Assembly: GCA_020725465.1 (NCBI GenBank)
Contig: DYEY01000073.1
Span: 23,459 to 87,458, forward strand
Reading direction: 5' to 3'
From: Dethiobacter sp.
GTDB taxonomy: Bacteria > Bacillota > Dethiobacteria > Dethiobacterales > Dethiobacteraceae
Length of the DNA stretch: 64,000 nucleotides
Program-made: the position numbers and the translations under genes
The notes under the pieces: generated by a model
The model's input: only the letters and a program-made list of their open reading frames with translations
Databases searched by the model: none
What the model was told of the DNA's origin: nothing
In this document: positions 19,721 through 28,888 of the stretch, in pieces
Layout: each line of letters opens with the position of its first letter
How positions within the stretch are numbered: position 1 is the stretch's first letter

Positions 19721-21958
19721 TCACAGCCAGAAATCGTTTTTATCAAAAACCGCCAGACAAGCCTTAACAACCTGTGGATCATAAAGCGTGCCGCTGCCTG
19801 CCACAATCTCCTGCAAAGCCTGTTTCAGGCCAAGCGCGGGCCGGTAAGGGCGGTGGGAAGCCATTGCCTCCACCACATCCGCCACTCCCAGTATCCTGGC
19901 CTCTGGCAGGATTTCCTCCCCTTTCAGGCCGCAGGGATAGCCTGAACCGTCCAGCCTTTCGTGATGCTGATGCACTATAGTGGCGATGGGCCAGGGAAAA
20001 TCAATCTTATTTAAAATATCATAACCCACTGTGGGATGCATCCTGATAAGGCTTATTTCCATATCGCTGATTTTGCCGGGCTTGGCTAGTATTTCTGCCG
20101 GCACTGTTATTTTTCCCAGGTCATGAATAGAGGCGGCCAGCCTGATGCCCTCTTCGGGTATCCCCATCTCCCTGGCAATAGCTGTTGCCAGCTCCGAAAC
20201 CCGCTGTTGGTGACCGGCGGTATAAGGATCCCTTATTTCCACTGTTTTCTCCATAGCCCTGATGATACCGGCAATAGTTAATCTCAGCCTTAAAACAGTG
20301 TTCTTTAACTCCTCTTCGGCCGTTTTGCGCTCTGTAATATCCCTGGTCCCCAAAACAACTCCGGCAATGTTATTATTGTTATCTGTTATCAAATTTACCG
20401 CAGTTTCAACCCACAGGTAGCCGCCGTTGGCATGCCGGTGCCGGTATTCCACCCTTCCCGGCACTCTTGTGTTTATAGCATCCTCGACAGCATCAGAAAT
20501 TTTTTTGCGGTCTTCCGGGTGGACCAAATGGTAAAAGGGTTTCCCCATCAGTTCCCGGGGCTTATACCCCAATACCCTGGTATATGTGGGGCTGGTATAG
20601 CTGAAGAGCCCTTTTGTGTCAACCTCAGAAACCATGTCCAGCATGTTTTCCGTGATAAGCCGGAGCCTTTTCTCCCGCTTTTCCAGTATTTCCCGATCCT
20701 TTTTCCTCGCAAACGTCTCCAGGGTTAACGACACCGTCTCTGCCACCGAGGCGGCAAACTGCTGCTCCTCTTCCGTCCACTTCCTCTTTTCACCGGTATG
20801 TTCAAAGCCAATCATACCGGCCATTTCTCCGCACAACCATATGGGAGCATCTATCAGTGAGACAACTCCAAGGGAGTCAAGCTGTTTTTGGCCGAATTTT
20901 TCTATGCGCCTTTCGCCGGCCACATCATCCACCGCAACCGCCCTGCTGTTCTCAACCGCACGGCAATAGGCGGGATGGGCTTTAAGCCTGATGGTATGTC
21001 CATTTGTGTGTTTGTTTTCACTCCGGATATATAACTCCGCGCAACGCGCTTCCTCACAGCTCTCCCTGAAAAGCCAGATGCCGACTCTTTCCACTTCCAG
21101 GGCCAGAGCGCAAATTTCTGTTATAGACCTCAATGCTTCTTCCAGCGTGTCTTTTTTTAACCTGGCCAGTTCCAGCAGCGTGGCCTGGAACCTTATTTTC
21201 TGTTCCACGCTCCTGTTTCTCTCCGCCTCTGCCAGTTTGAGGTCTGTAATGTCCCTGATGAACGCAATCACTTCATCATCACCGCTCCTGACGAGGCGGG
21301 CCTCAAAGTACCTGTTGCCGCCGTCAGGCACCGGCAGGCTGTACTCAAAGGCTTTTGGTCTGCCGTTTCTTAAAGCCTTTCGCATATTGAGATTAAAAAG
21401 CCTTGCAACTTCCCCAGGCAACACATCTTTTATCTTCTTGCCTGTTACTTTGTCAGGAGGAGAGTGCAGTATGAGTTCATCCTTGCAACAGATATCCAGG
21501 TAAGTGCCGTCAACCCGGCAGCGAAAGAGCAGGTCAGGGATTGCTTCCACGATGGAACGGTTTCTTTCCTCCATTTTTCTCAGGTCTTTCTCCGCCACTA
21601 TTTTTCTGGCAAAGTCTTCAACCCGCCTGGCAAAAATACCATACAGCTTTTTATCCCTGGCCGTAAGAGGGTCCTGCTTTTCCATGTAAAGGATACCGGT
21701 TCCCCCGGCAAAAGAATAGGTAAATGTTTTCTGGTCCTGCTTCTGGAAATATTCCAGTGCTTTTCTCTCGTTCTTAAAACCCCAGTACCCCAGGCATTCC
21801 ATGGTTTCACCTTTTTTAAGAAACAAAGCCATGCGGCACACGCCGAGAAGCCGGGCCGCCTTCTCGGTCAATTCAGCAAAAAAGTCTTCTTTCCCGTCGG
21901 GAAGATTATAACATGTTATTTCATATAGCGTTACCAGTTCATAAATGTCATAGGCCAT
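19721..21958 (-). CDS. GAF/PAS sensor with HD-GYP phosphodiesterase domain
   Basis: A probable cyclic-di-GMP (or related dinucleotide) phosphodiesterase with several sensor domains. In the 745 residues I read a GAF-like region (about 1-125), a PAS domain (about 130-245, ending IAFIRDITD), a GAF domain (about 250-420), a second PAS domain (about 428-550, ending VLGTRDITERK) and an HD-GYP domain (about 563-745). The HD-GYP part has IHDLGK (His612, Asp613), HPTVGYDIL and HQHHERLDGSGYP, so the catalytic residues look intact. The start lies one base after the stop of the FIST gene, so the two are translationally coupled. No membrane helix is obvious; the protein is likely cytosolic. Confidence 0.9.
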   Translation of the reverse strand: MAYDIYELVTLYEITCYNLPDGKEDFFAELTEKAARLLGVCRMALFLKKGETMECLGYWGFKNERKALEYFQKQDQKTFTYSFAGGTGILYMEKQDPLTARDKKLYGIFARRVEDFARKIVAEKDLRKMEERNRSIVEAIPDLLFRCRVDGTYLDICCKDELILHSPPDKVTGKKIKDVLPGEVARLFNLNMRKALRNGRPKAFEYSLPVPDGGNRYFEARLVRSGDDEVIAFIRDITDLKLAEAERNRSVEQKIRFQATLLELARLKKDTLEEALRSITEICALALEVERVGIWLFRESCEEARCAELYIRSENKHTNGHTIRLKAHPAYCRAVENSRAVAVDDVAGERRIEKFGQKQLDSLGVVSLIDAPIWLCGEMAGMIGFEHTGEKRKWTEEEQQFAASVAETVSLTLETFARKKDREILEKREKRLRLITENMLDMVSEVDTKGLFSYTSPTYTRVLGYKPRELMGKPFYHLVHPEDRKKISDAVEDAINTRVPGRVEYRHRHANGGYLWVETAVNLITDNNNNIAGVVLGTRDITERKTAEEELKNTVLRLRLTIAGIIRAMEKTVEIRDPYTAGHQQRVSELATAIAREMGIPEEGIRLAASIHDLGKITVPAEILAKPGKISDMEISLIRMHPTVGYDILNKIDFPWPIATIVHQHHERLDGSGYPCGLKGEEILPEARILGVADVVEAMASHRPYRPALGLKQALQEIVAGSGTLYDPQVVKACLAVFDKNDFWL

Positions 21959-21959
21959 A

Positions 21960-23087
21960 CTACCACCCCGTTACTACGGATAGTGTCTTGTTATGGAAAA
22001 ACGGACTGCCGTAAGAGCTGCTGATTTCACCAAAAGTAAGCACACCCAGACAGGGCACGTCCCGGCCCAAACACTTATTGATGGCATCAACCTCCTTCCC
22101 AAAATCGCCGCCCAGCAACAGGTAGCGTGAGATACAGCTAAAAACCATCGCCAGCTTTGGCTTCTCCCGGCCTGCTACCGCCCTGGCCGCTACCTTGCCG
22201 GCTGTTTCAATCAGGGAATCGGTATCCGACTCCATTAAAACAACTGCCGTGTTCGACGGCACTTCCGTCACAAAAGTGATACTGCCGTCTTCTTCCACGC
22301 GCAGAGGGTCACGTATCAGATAATTACCGTTACCGCAGGGTACACCAAGCGGGAATTTCATCCCATAATAAGCGAACTGCTCCCTGGCTATACCTCCTGC
22401 CGCCTCGGCGTAACGCTCATAAGCCCGCATGCCGTCCAATTCAAAAACTCTTTTGCCTTCCGCCCTGGTTACTATCATAGGCTGCCCCGAAGGCCGCCAG
22501 CCATGTCCTATTTCCTGCCTGAACCTGGCACCGGCAATGGCCGCCACAGCAGCGGCATCGCTAAACAGACCCCGCTCACTGAACTGGTACGTCCTGCAAA
22601 ACCTCAGGTTGTCCCCGGTCCCGCCACCGGCGAAAGTATAATCAGGGCCCAGCAGTCCATACATACTCCTTAACAATTTTGAGACATTACTGCCAAAACC
22701 GTCAGGGAAAATGAAAAGAGTCCCTTGTTCCAGCCCGCTGGCTTTTATGTCCGCGGCAATGCTCCTGCCGCTGCGGTCAGGTTCGTGACTTATGCTCTCG
22801 CCAAGACAGGTAACAGCCTCCATCCCTTCCCCGCCAAGCACACACGCTGAAACTCCATGGGTAAGAACACGGTCGCCCACTATCAATCCCGGCACACAGG
22901 CTCCCACCACCCTTGTATGCCCGGCTGCTTTTTTGACAGAGTGGAAAATTTCCAGCGGATCATAGCTGTCGGTAAAAAAAACGAAACTGACGCTACCTCC
23001 GTTTGCCTGTTCCCGGGCCTGACCAAGGGCGGCAAACACTGCTTTGCCAGCAGATGCGGATTCACTGTTTCCAACCCCTGCGAGCAT
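21960..23087 (-). CDS. FIST domain sensory protein
   Basis: The protein has an N-terminal FIST domain (GVGNSESASAGKA, then VVGACVPGLIVGDR) and a FIST_C domain (MRAYERYAEAAGG to the end, with VFSCISRYLLLG and GVLTFGEISS). FIST domains are proposed small-ligand sensors, perhaps for amino acids, and are usually found with signalling enzymes. Here the gene is tightly coupled to an HD-GYP phosphodiesterase. I chose ATG 23087, 9 bases after AAAAGGGG; ATG 23093 is possible, and further in-frame starts up to 23144 lack a ribosome site and would run into the AT-rich promoter region. Length is 375 residues. Confidence 0.88.
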   Translation of the reverse strand: MLAGVGNSESASAGKAVFAALGQAREQANGGSVSFVFFTDSYDPLEIFHSVKKAAGHTRVVGACVPGLIVGDRVLTHGVSACVLGGEGMEAVTCLGESISHEPDRSGRSIAADIKASGLEQGTLFIFPDGFGSNVSKLLRSMYGLLGPDYTFAGGGTGDNLRFCRTYQFSERGLFSDAAAVAAIAGARFRQEIGHGWRPSGQPMIVTRAEGKRVFELDGMRAYERYAEAAGGIAREQFAYYGMKFPLGVPCGNGNYLIRDPLRVEEDGSITFVTEVPSNTAVVLMESDTDSLIETAGKVAARAVAGREKPKLAMVFSCISRYLLLGGDFGKEVDAINKCLGRDVPCLGVLTFGEISSSYGSPFFHNKTLSVVTGW

Positions 23088-23193
23088 TTTCATGCGCCCC
23101 TTTTCATGTCCTGACATATATATCGGTAATATATATATCGTCATATAATTTAAAAATCTTCAGCATTATTCAACCGGAAGTCCGGTAAGGAAG

Positions 23194-23226
23194 TAAAAAA
23201 CCACCCGTTTTACAAGTACGGGTGGA
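23194..23226 (-). terminator. Terminator after the RACo-like gene
   Basis: A 7-bp stem CCACCCG/CGGGTGG with an 11-base loop followed by T6 on the minus strand. Confidence 0.85.
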
Positions 23227-23252
23227 TACCGTTCCATATTATCAGTCAGGCT

Positions 23253-25070
23253 TTAAAAAGGCCGAAGGGAAAAACCAAGACTGGCGATGAACTCTTCCTG
23301 AAAATCTTTGCGGGCTGACAGTTCTACGTGTTCGGCTGTCCTGGCCAGGCGAAAAGCCCGCTCTCTCTCCGCTTTGGAAACCAGCGAGAGGTAAGCTCCG
23401 TCTCCCGCGGCGTTGCCCACAGGTATTATCTTATCCGGTTCCACAGCAGGCAGCAGACCGATGATAAGGGCGCTCCTTTTGCTGATAAAATTGCCGAAAG
23501 CGCCGGCCAGCAGCACTTCATCGATATCTTCTGCCGCCGCGCCAAGCTCGCGGAGCAGGATTCTGATGCCGGCATGGATGGCGCCTTTGGCCAGCTGCAG
23601 TTCCCTGATGTCTTTCTGGGTAATTGCAACCAAGCCGTCGGGGGAAAGGACAAACTCCGGCCCGTCCGGCCCCCGGCGCAGGCGTTCCCGCAGCCCCCCG
23701 GGCAGGTGGCTGGTGTTTTCCGGCCTGGACAGCCGTCCTCCCTGGTCAATCACACCGGCCTGGTACAGGGCGGCCACAGCGTCCACCAGGCCGGAACCGC
23801 AGATTCCTGCAGCCTCACCGCCGCCGATGGTGCTGATCTTAACCGTGCCTCCCTCGATGGCCACGGCTTCGATGGCTCCTTCCGCTGCACGCATGCCGCA
23901 CCGGATCTGGGCTCCTTCAAAAGCCGGACCGGCTGCGGTGGAACAGGTAAGCAGCCGTCCCCGCCCGGCCAGCACCACTTCGCCGTTGGTGCCGATATCA
24001 ATGGCCAGGCGCAGGCCGTCCTGCCTGTCCAGGCCGGTCGCCAGCATCACACCCACCGTGTCAGAGCCCACGTAGCCCGCTATGTTCGGCATCATGAGGA
24101 CCCTGCCCCTTTTGTTTATCTTAAGGCCGAGAGCGGATGCCCCTGCTGACACAGGCGCCGTAAACACGGGAATAAACGGCGCGGGGGCCAGGTTGGACGG
24201 GTCCACACCGAGGAAAAGATGGCTCATGGTGGTATTCCCCACTGCCACCACTTCATAAATAGCTTCAACATTTACCTGCGCCTGCGCGGCCAGTCTTTCC
24301 ACCAGGCTGTTTATTGCCTGTACCACCCGCTCCTGCAGCAGCGCTAAGTTTTCCGGGGAGCGGGCGGCATAGTTGATCCGGGAGATTACGTCGGCGCCGA
24401 AGGCTTGCTGCGGGTTGCCGGCCGACAGGGTAGCCGCCACGGCGCCCGTATTCAGGTCCACCAGCGAAGCGGCCAAAGTGGTGGTTCCTATGTCAACTGA
24501 CAACCCAAACAGGCTGCCGGCGGTATCACCCTGTTCAACGGCCAGTAATTCCCGGTCATGGATCACGGCAGTAACCTTAAAGCCGGCGGCGCGCAGGGTT
24601 TTCGGCAACTCACTCAGAAGCCCGGGACCGGCAGTGCGGTTAATGCCCGGAAGCGCATCGGACAGGCGTTCAAAATCCGACCTGCCGTCTTCCAGGGTTG
24701 GCGGGTCCAGCTTCAGGGTAATTTTTTTCAAAAACGGATCAGCGGCAACCGGGCGCAGTAACCTGCCAAGCCCTGTTTTCCGGGAAGCCGTGTCAAACCG
24801 GGCCGGCACCTCCACCACCAGGTCTGAGAACACCGGGCACCGGCAGGCCAAAACCCAGCCCTCTGCCAGTTCATCCTCTGACAGGTGCCTGTCCGGTGCG
24901 CTGTTTTCGGTTTTTGCGGCCGGCGCCTTTACCTTGCACTTGCCGCAGCTGCCTTTGCCGCCGCAGGCGGCGTCCACCACAACACCGGCAGCCAGCGCCG
25001 CCTCCAGTACCGTAACTCCGGGAGCAACCATCACTGTCTTGTTGTCAGGAATAAACTTAACGCTGTACAT
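23253..25070 (-). CDS. RACo-like [2Fe-2S]/ASKHA corrinoid-protein reactivator (stand-alone paralog)
   Basis: The 605-residue protein has an N-terminal [2Fe-2S] ferredoxin domain (CGGKGSCGKC, with a later Cys in VLACRCP), a middle domain, and a C-terminal ASKHA ATPase domain (VDIGTTTLAASLVDL, AIDIGTNGEVVLAG, ICGSGLVDAVAAL). This is the DUF4445 family, whose members reduce inactive cob(II)alamin in corrinoid proteins using ATP. A second member, acsV, lies in the acs operon at 52.7-54.6 kb. This copy has no methyltransferase or corrinoid protein next to it, so its target is unknown; a methylotrophic methyltransferase encoded elsewhere is possible. ATG 25070 has AGGGGG. It has its own terminator, with tRNA genes upstream. 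Confidence 0.88.
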   Translation of the reverse strand: MYSVKFIPDNKTVMVAPGVTVLEAALAAGVVVDAACGGKGSCGKCKVKAPAAKTENSAPDRHLSEDELAEGWVLACRCPVFSDLVVEVPARFDTASRKTGLGRLLRPVAADPFLKKITLKLDPPTLEDGRSDFERLSDALPGINRTAGPGLLSELPKTLRAAGFKVTAVIHDRELLAVEQGDTAGSLFGLSVDIGTTTLAASLVDLNTGAVAATLSAGNPQQAFGADVISRINYAARSPENLALLQERVVQAINSLVERLAAQAQVNVEAIYEVVAVGNTTMSHLFLGVDPSNLAPAPFIPVFTAPVSAGASALGLKINKRGRVLMMPNIAGYVGSDTVGVMLATGLDRQDGLRLAIDIGTNGEVVLAGRGRLLTCSTAAGPAFEGAQIRCGMRAAEGAIEAVAIEGGTVKISTIGGGEAAGICGSGLVDAVAALYQAGVIDQGGRLSRPENTSHLPGGLRERLRRGPDGPEFVLSPDGLVAITQKDIRELQLAKGAIHAGIRILLRELGAAAEDIDEVLLAGAFGNFISKRSALIIGLLPAVEPDKIIPVGNAAGDGAYLSLVSKAERERAFRLARTAEHVELSARKDFQEEFIASLGFSLRPF

Positions 25071-25166
25071 CTATAACATCCCCCTGCCCGGTTTCCGCGT
25101 TCTAAGCCTGACTTTATTTTCTGCCGGAGCAGTTCCGATTCCTGCCGCCTGGGCGGCGGCATTCAT

Positions 25167-25190
25167 AATAAAAAGCCGCGGTTGCGGCTT
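25167..25190 (-). terminator. Terminator of the tRNA-Pro/tRNA-Gly operon
   Basis: A 7-bp stem AAGCCGC/GCGGCTT with a 4-base loop followed by TTTTATTAT on the minus strand, just after tRNA-Gly. Confidence 0.75.
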
Positions 25191-25202
25191 ATTCTTTTAA
25201 TC

Positions 25203-25276
25203 TGGAGCGGGTGATGGGAATCGAACCCACGTAACTAGCTTGGAAGGCTAGGGCTCTGCCATTGAGCTACACCCGC
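25203..25276 (-). tRNA. tRNA-Gly (TCC)
   Basis: A 74-base cloverleaf with acceptor GCGGGTG/CACCCGC, anticodon loop CTTCCAA (TCC) and encoded CCA. Confidence 0.95.
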
Positions 25277-25290
25277 CTGATAAAATTAAG

Positions 25291-25367
<77 letters not shown>

Positions 25368-25385
25368 AGGTCGTTGTGCTTAGAT

Positions 25386-25414
25386 AGTTTAACACATCGA
25401 CCGCCAAATTGCAA
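25386..25414 (-). promoter_or_regulatory. Promoter of the tRNA-Pro/tRNA-Gly operon
   Basis: Minus strand TTGCAA, 17-base spacer, TAAACT, about 18 bases before tRNA-Pro. Confidence 0.7.
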
Positions 25415-25477
25415 GACGTGCGTGTCAATTCGTGTTATCGTTCTATGATATTGTCACCTTGAAAGAAGTCTGAGAAA

Positions 25478-25545
25478 ATGTCACCTATGAGCAAGGTGAT
25501 GGTAACATTGTCGCAGTCTGAATTGAAAAGAGTGTTTGTTCTTGT
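25478..25545 (+). pseudogene. Possible remnant of a transposase start
   Basis: A short plus-strand frame begins MSPMSKVMVTLSQSELKRV and then dissolves into low-complexity GTG-rich sequence. The LSQSELKRV segment looks to me like the N-terminus of an ISNCY-type transposase, from memory only. The surroundings (25430-25620) carry repeated GTGTTATCG and CATTGTGC words and a CAATTG..CAATTG palindrome. Nothing else of an insertion sequence remains. Confidence 0.3.
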
Positions 25546-25601
25546 GTTATCGTGCGTGTTCAATTGTGCGTGTGCAATTGGCTTTGTTCATTGTGCTTGT
25601 G

Positions 25602-26210
25602 TCATTGTGCCAATTCCGTCAGCAGGCGCGCAAGAATTTTCCGCGCCTGCTCCATGGCCCGGGCGCGGTGACTGATGCTGTTTTTTTCAGCAGAAGTAAG
25701 TTCCGCAAAAGTTTTTTGCAGCTCGGGTACCAGGAAAAGCGGGTCATAGCCAAACCCTCCCTTACCCCTCGGTTCGGTGGTTATCAGCCCTTCGCAGGTA
25801 CCTTCGGCCAGCTCAGTGGGTTTACCCGGCACGGCTACGGCAATGCACGCCCGGAAGCGGGCTGTCCTTTTGGCTTTGGGCAACCCGTCCAGCTCAAAAA
25901 GAAGTTTTTGGTTATTTTCTTTGTCGCCGGCACCCGGTCCGGCAAAACGGGCGGACCAGACACCGGGGCGCCCGCCCAGCGCATCCACTTCCAGGCCCGA
26001 GTCGTCGGCCAGGGAAATCTCGCCGGTAAGCCTGGTGGTGGTTTCCGCTTTGATGCAGGCGTTTTCCGCAAAACTGCAGCCCGTTTCCTCAATTTCACCA
26101 ATTTCGGGGTAATCGGCCAGGGACTTTACCTCCAGGGGAAGCCCGGCCAGGAGATCGCGGAACTCTTTTAGCTTACCGCTGTTTCTTGAGGCTATAACAA
26201 GTTTCTTCAT
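25602..26210 (-). CDS. rdgB: Non-canonical purine NTP pyrophosphatase (RdgB/HAM1)
   Basis: This enzyme hydrolyses ITP, dITP and XTP to monophosphates, cleaning the nucleotide pool. The 202-residue protein has the N-terminal [10 protein letters not shown], then [13 protein letters not shown], and the C-terminal [11 protein letters not shown] and SHRARAM motifs. It overlaps the rph stop by 4 bases. The order murI-gerM-rph-rdgB matches Bacillus. The last codons extend into the GTG-rich low-complexity region downstream. Confidence 0.95.
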   Translation of the reverse strand: MKKLVIASRNSGKLKEFRDLLAGLPLEVKSLADYPEIGEIEETGCSFAENACIKAETTTRLTGEISLADDSGLEVDALGGRPGVWSARFAGPGAGDKENNQKLLFELDGLPKAKRTARFRACIAVAVPGKPTELAEGTCEGLITTEPRGKGGFGYDPLFLVPELQKTFAELTSAEKNSISHRARAMEQARKILARLLTELAQ

Positions 26211-26932
26211 AGCAGCTTTTTTAAGAGCAGCTCCTTCTGGTAACCTACGATTTCTTCGATTCCCTTTTGTGCCAGAGCCAGCATTTGATCCATCTCCTGG
26301 CGGGAAAACGGGTGACCTTCAGCGGTGCCCTGGATCTCCACCAGCCTGCCGCTGCCGGTCATCACCACGTTCATGTCCACTTCAGCTGTGCTGTCCTCGG
26401 CAAAGGCCAAATCCAGCAGGGCCTGTCCACCCACCAGGCCTACGCTGGTTGCGGCCAGGTAATCAGTAACTGGCAGTTCCGGTATTTTTTTGGCGCTGAC
26501 CAAACCATCCAGCGCCTGGTGGAGGGCGACGAAAGCCCCGGTGATTGCGGCAGTCCTTGTCCCGCCATCCGCCTGGATAACATCGCAGTCCACCCAGACA
26601 GTACGCTCCCCCAGGGCAGCCAGATCCACCACTGAGCGTAGCGCCCGGCCGATAAGACGCTGAATTTCAAAGCTGCGGCCGGAAACCTGCCCCCGGGACG
26701 ATTCCCTGGCAGTACGCACCTCGGTGGCACGGGGCAACATGGCGTATTCCGCCGTAATCCAACCCTTGTTGCCGCCGCGCAGGAAAGGTGGCAGTTTTTC
26801 CTCAACAGTGGCGGTACAGATTACCCGGGTATCGCCCAGCTCAATCAGAGCCGACCCCTCCGGGAATTTTAAAAAGGGCGTTGTGATCCGCAGTGGACGC
26901 ATCTGGTCCGGGCGCCTGCCGTCGCTTCTCAT
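26207..26932 (-). CDS. rph: Ribonuclease PH
   Basis: RNase PH trims tRNA 3' ends by phosphorolysis. The 241-residue protein has [12 protein letters not shown] at the start, [35 protein letters not shown] and [18 protein letters not shown], all typical. Length is normal. The start has GGAGG 6 bases upstream. Confidence 0.97.
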   Translation of the reverse strand: MRSDGRRPDQMRPLRITTPFLKFPEGSALIELGDTRVICTATVEEKLPPFLRGGNKGWITAEYAMLPRATEVRTARESSRGQVSGRSFEIQRLIGRALRSVVDLAALGERTVWVDCDVIQADGGTRTAAITGAFVALHQALDGLVSAKKIPELPVTDYLAATSVGLVGGQALLDLAFAEDSTAEVDMNVVMTGSGRLVEIQGTAEGHPFSRQEMDQMLALAQKGIEEIVGYQKELLLKKLL

Positions 26933-26984
26933 GATTTACCTCCAGCAATTGGTATATGTATTATACCCCGCCTGAGCCGCCATT

Positions 26985-28001
26985 TCAACGGGTTGCGGGT
27001 GGCGCCGCCTCCACCCTGTTCCAGTCCCCGGGGCGTCCAAAAACAGCGGGGAAAGTGACTCCTCCGGCAAATGACGGCACCCTACCGTCTACCAGCACCT
27101 CCACCTCTTTGATGTTGACCGCTTCCGTCAAAGTCAGGGCCAACTGGTCACGAATCTGGTCCGCTGCCGCCTGGCCTCCTCCGGTGGCAGTAAACTGGCC
27201 GCTCAGCCGGAGCGTTACCCTGTCTCCGGCCAGAGTGATGTTGTCGAGGCGGGTGCCGCGCGGGATAGCACTAAGGAGCTTGCTGCCGGTGGCCGGGCCA
27301 CGCAGCAGTTCGGTAACATGAGCGGCTATTCGGTCATCGGTAGGCTTTATAACTCTGGTTACGGGAACAAAGAAAAAGTTTTTACCGGCTGAGTGGATGA
27401 AGTAAACGGTTACCCGGTCGGTGGCGGTGAAGTCGCTTACCTCCCCCGCCACCGCCAGATTGATGCCCCTCCCGCGGTCAAGATAATTGCCCGGTGTTTC
27501 ATCGCCATTCAGGGACGCCACCTTTTTGCCCTCCACCAGGATTTCAACCCGGCTTATGGTGGGGAACTCGGTAAGAGTATAGACAAGCCCGTCCAGCAGC
27601 TGGCGTTCCCTGCCGGGGTTAAAGGAAAGCACCGCCCGGTTGAAATCAATGCGGGCCAGGCCGTCACGGACAGTCAAACCGCGGATTTCCGTACCTGCCG
27701 GCAGGAGGGGCAAAAACCCCAGCGCTGTTATCTCCGGGGGGACTTGTCCGTCAATAAGCCGGTTGACAGCAGCCCGGGCTATCCCTTCCTCCCAGGGAAT
27801 ACTGTAGCGCACCGGCACCACGTATTCGTAACCCTGGTTGGGAAAATAAAACATTGTCTGGCGCATCCTGGTGCCGGCAGGCGGCCTGTCCTCCTTTGCT
27901 TCAGGCACAGGCACGACGCTTTCCTTTTTCCAAAGTGAGCATCCTGTTAAAACCGACACCAATAATAACAAAGACAGGATAAGGCAGACCTTTTTCCCCA
28001 T
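26985..28001 (-). CDS. gerM: GerM-like lipoprotein with two GerMN domains
   Basis: GerM is a spore lipoprotein that helps peptidoglycan synthesis at engulfment and germination. The 338-residue protein has a lipoprotein signal peptide with lipobox LTGC at residues 18-21, then two GerMN repeats (about 55-175 and 195-320). The repeats share the pattern hydrophobic strand, then GTEIRGLTVRDGLARIDFN and, in the second, GTRLDNITLAGDRVTLRLS. The start has GGAGGG. The order murI-gerM-rph matches Bacillus and supports the call and a sporulating host. Confidence 0.9.
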   Translation of the reverse strand: MGKKVCLILSLLLLVSVLTGCSLWKKESVVPVPEAKEDRPPAGTRMRQTMFYFPNQGYEYVVPVRYSIPWEEGIARAAVNRLIDGQVPPEITALGFLPLLPAGTEIRGLTVRDGLARIDFNRAVLSFNPGRERQLLDGLVYTLTEFPTISRVEILVEGKKVASLNGDETPGNYLDRGRGINLAVAGEVSDFTATDRVTVYFIHSAGKNFFFVPVTRVIKPTDDRIAAHVTELLRGPATGSKLLSAIPRGTRLDNITLAGDRVTLRLSGQFTATGGGQAAADQIRDQLALTLTEAVNIKEVEVLVDGRVPSFAGGVTFPAVFGRPGDWNRVEAAPPATR

Positions 28002-28062
28002 ACTTCTCCCTCCGGTCAGTTTTGCTTTAACATTATGAACGAAGGGAGAGAGTTATGCGTAT

Positions 28063-28869
28063 TTATGGTAAAATCACCTGGTAGGCTTCCACCGGCCTGC
28101 AGAGCAGTTTCCTGCCGATACTCTCAAAAGGGCCGGGGCTGCCGCTGACAAAGTAGCGGTGACGGTTGGCAGGCTTTGCTTCCTCCTGATTAAGTTTAAG
28201 CCGGCGCAGCACTTCTTCCGCCTCTCTGGCCGTTTCTTCGGCGGAAGAAATCAGTTTCACCTCCGGTCCCATGACCCGGGCGAGAACATGAGACATCAGC
28301 GGGTAGTGGGTACAACCGAGAATCAGCACGTCCACCCGGGCTTCCCTGAGCGGGTTCAGATACTCTTCAGCCACCCTCAGCGCTTCCGGAGTATCAACCA
28401 GGTCATTTTCCACAATCAGCACAAAAAGCGGACAAGCAAGGGAGAATACAGTCACCTCAGGATTGATTGCCCTGATAGACCGTTCGTAGGCACCGCTGGC
28501 AATGGTACCGGTTGTGCCGATCACCCCCACCCTGCCGGTTCTGGTATGCTTCAGAGCCGCCCTCACTCCCGGTTCAATTACCCCTATTATGGGCAGGTCA
28601 AATTCCGCCTGGTAGTGGGGGAGCCCGGCCGCAGTCGCGGAATTGCAGGCCACTATAACCAGCTTTACATCCTGGGTCTCAAGGAAACGGATGATTTGAC
28701 GTCCGAATCCCCGCACCTCAGCATGCGGCCGGGGTCCGTAGGGCATCCTGGCCGTATCGCCGAAATAAACAATCCGCTCCCCGGGCAGCTGGCGGAAGAT
28801 TTCTTTGGCCACCGTCAGGCCGCCCACACCGGAATCGAGCAACCCGATGGCATGATTGCGGTCTGTTAT
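28063..28869 (-). CDS. murI: Glutamate racemase, apparently with an AUA start
   Basis: MurI makes D-glutamate for peptidoglycan. The protein has AIGLLDSGVGGLTV near the start, YFGDTARMPYGPR, the catalytic cysteines in VACNSATA and LGCTHYPL, and normal length (268). The expected start position has no ATG, GTG or TTG in frame. An AUA codon at 28869 stands 6 bases after a perfect GAGGAGGAG ribosome site and gives the normal N-terminus. The only upstream in-frame starts are TTG codons, for example at 28911 and 28968, which add residues unlike MurI and overlap the preceding gene. Confidence 0.9.
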   Translation of the reverse strand: MTDRNHAIGLLDSGVGGLTVAKEIFRQLPGERIVYFGDTARMPYGPRPHAEVRGFGRQIIRFLETQDVKLVIVACNSATAAGLPHYQAEFDLPIIGVIEPGVRAALKHTRTGRVGVIGTTGTIASGAYERSIRAINPEVTVFSLACPLFVLIVENDLVDTPEALRVAEEYLNPLREARVDVLILGCTHYPLMSHVLARVMGPEVKLISSAEETAREAEEVLRRLKLNQEEAKPANRHRYFVSGSPGPFESIGRKLLCRPVEAYQVILP

Positions 28870-28888
28870 GGTGCTCTCCTCCTCTTTT

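Noticed and set aside
25428..25433. TTGACA at this site as the tRNA-Pro -35 box
   Set aside because: No -10 at the right distance; TTGCAA-17-TAAACT nearer the tRNA fits better.
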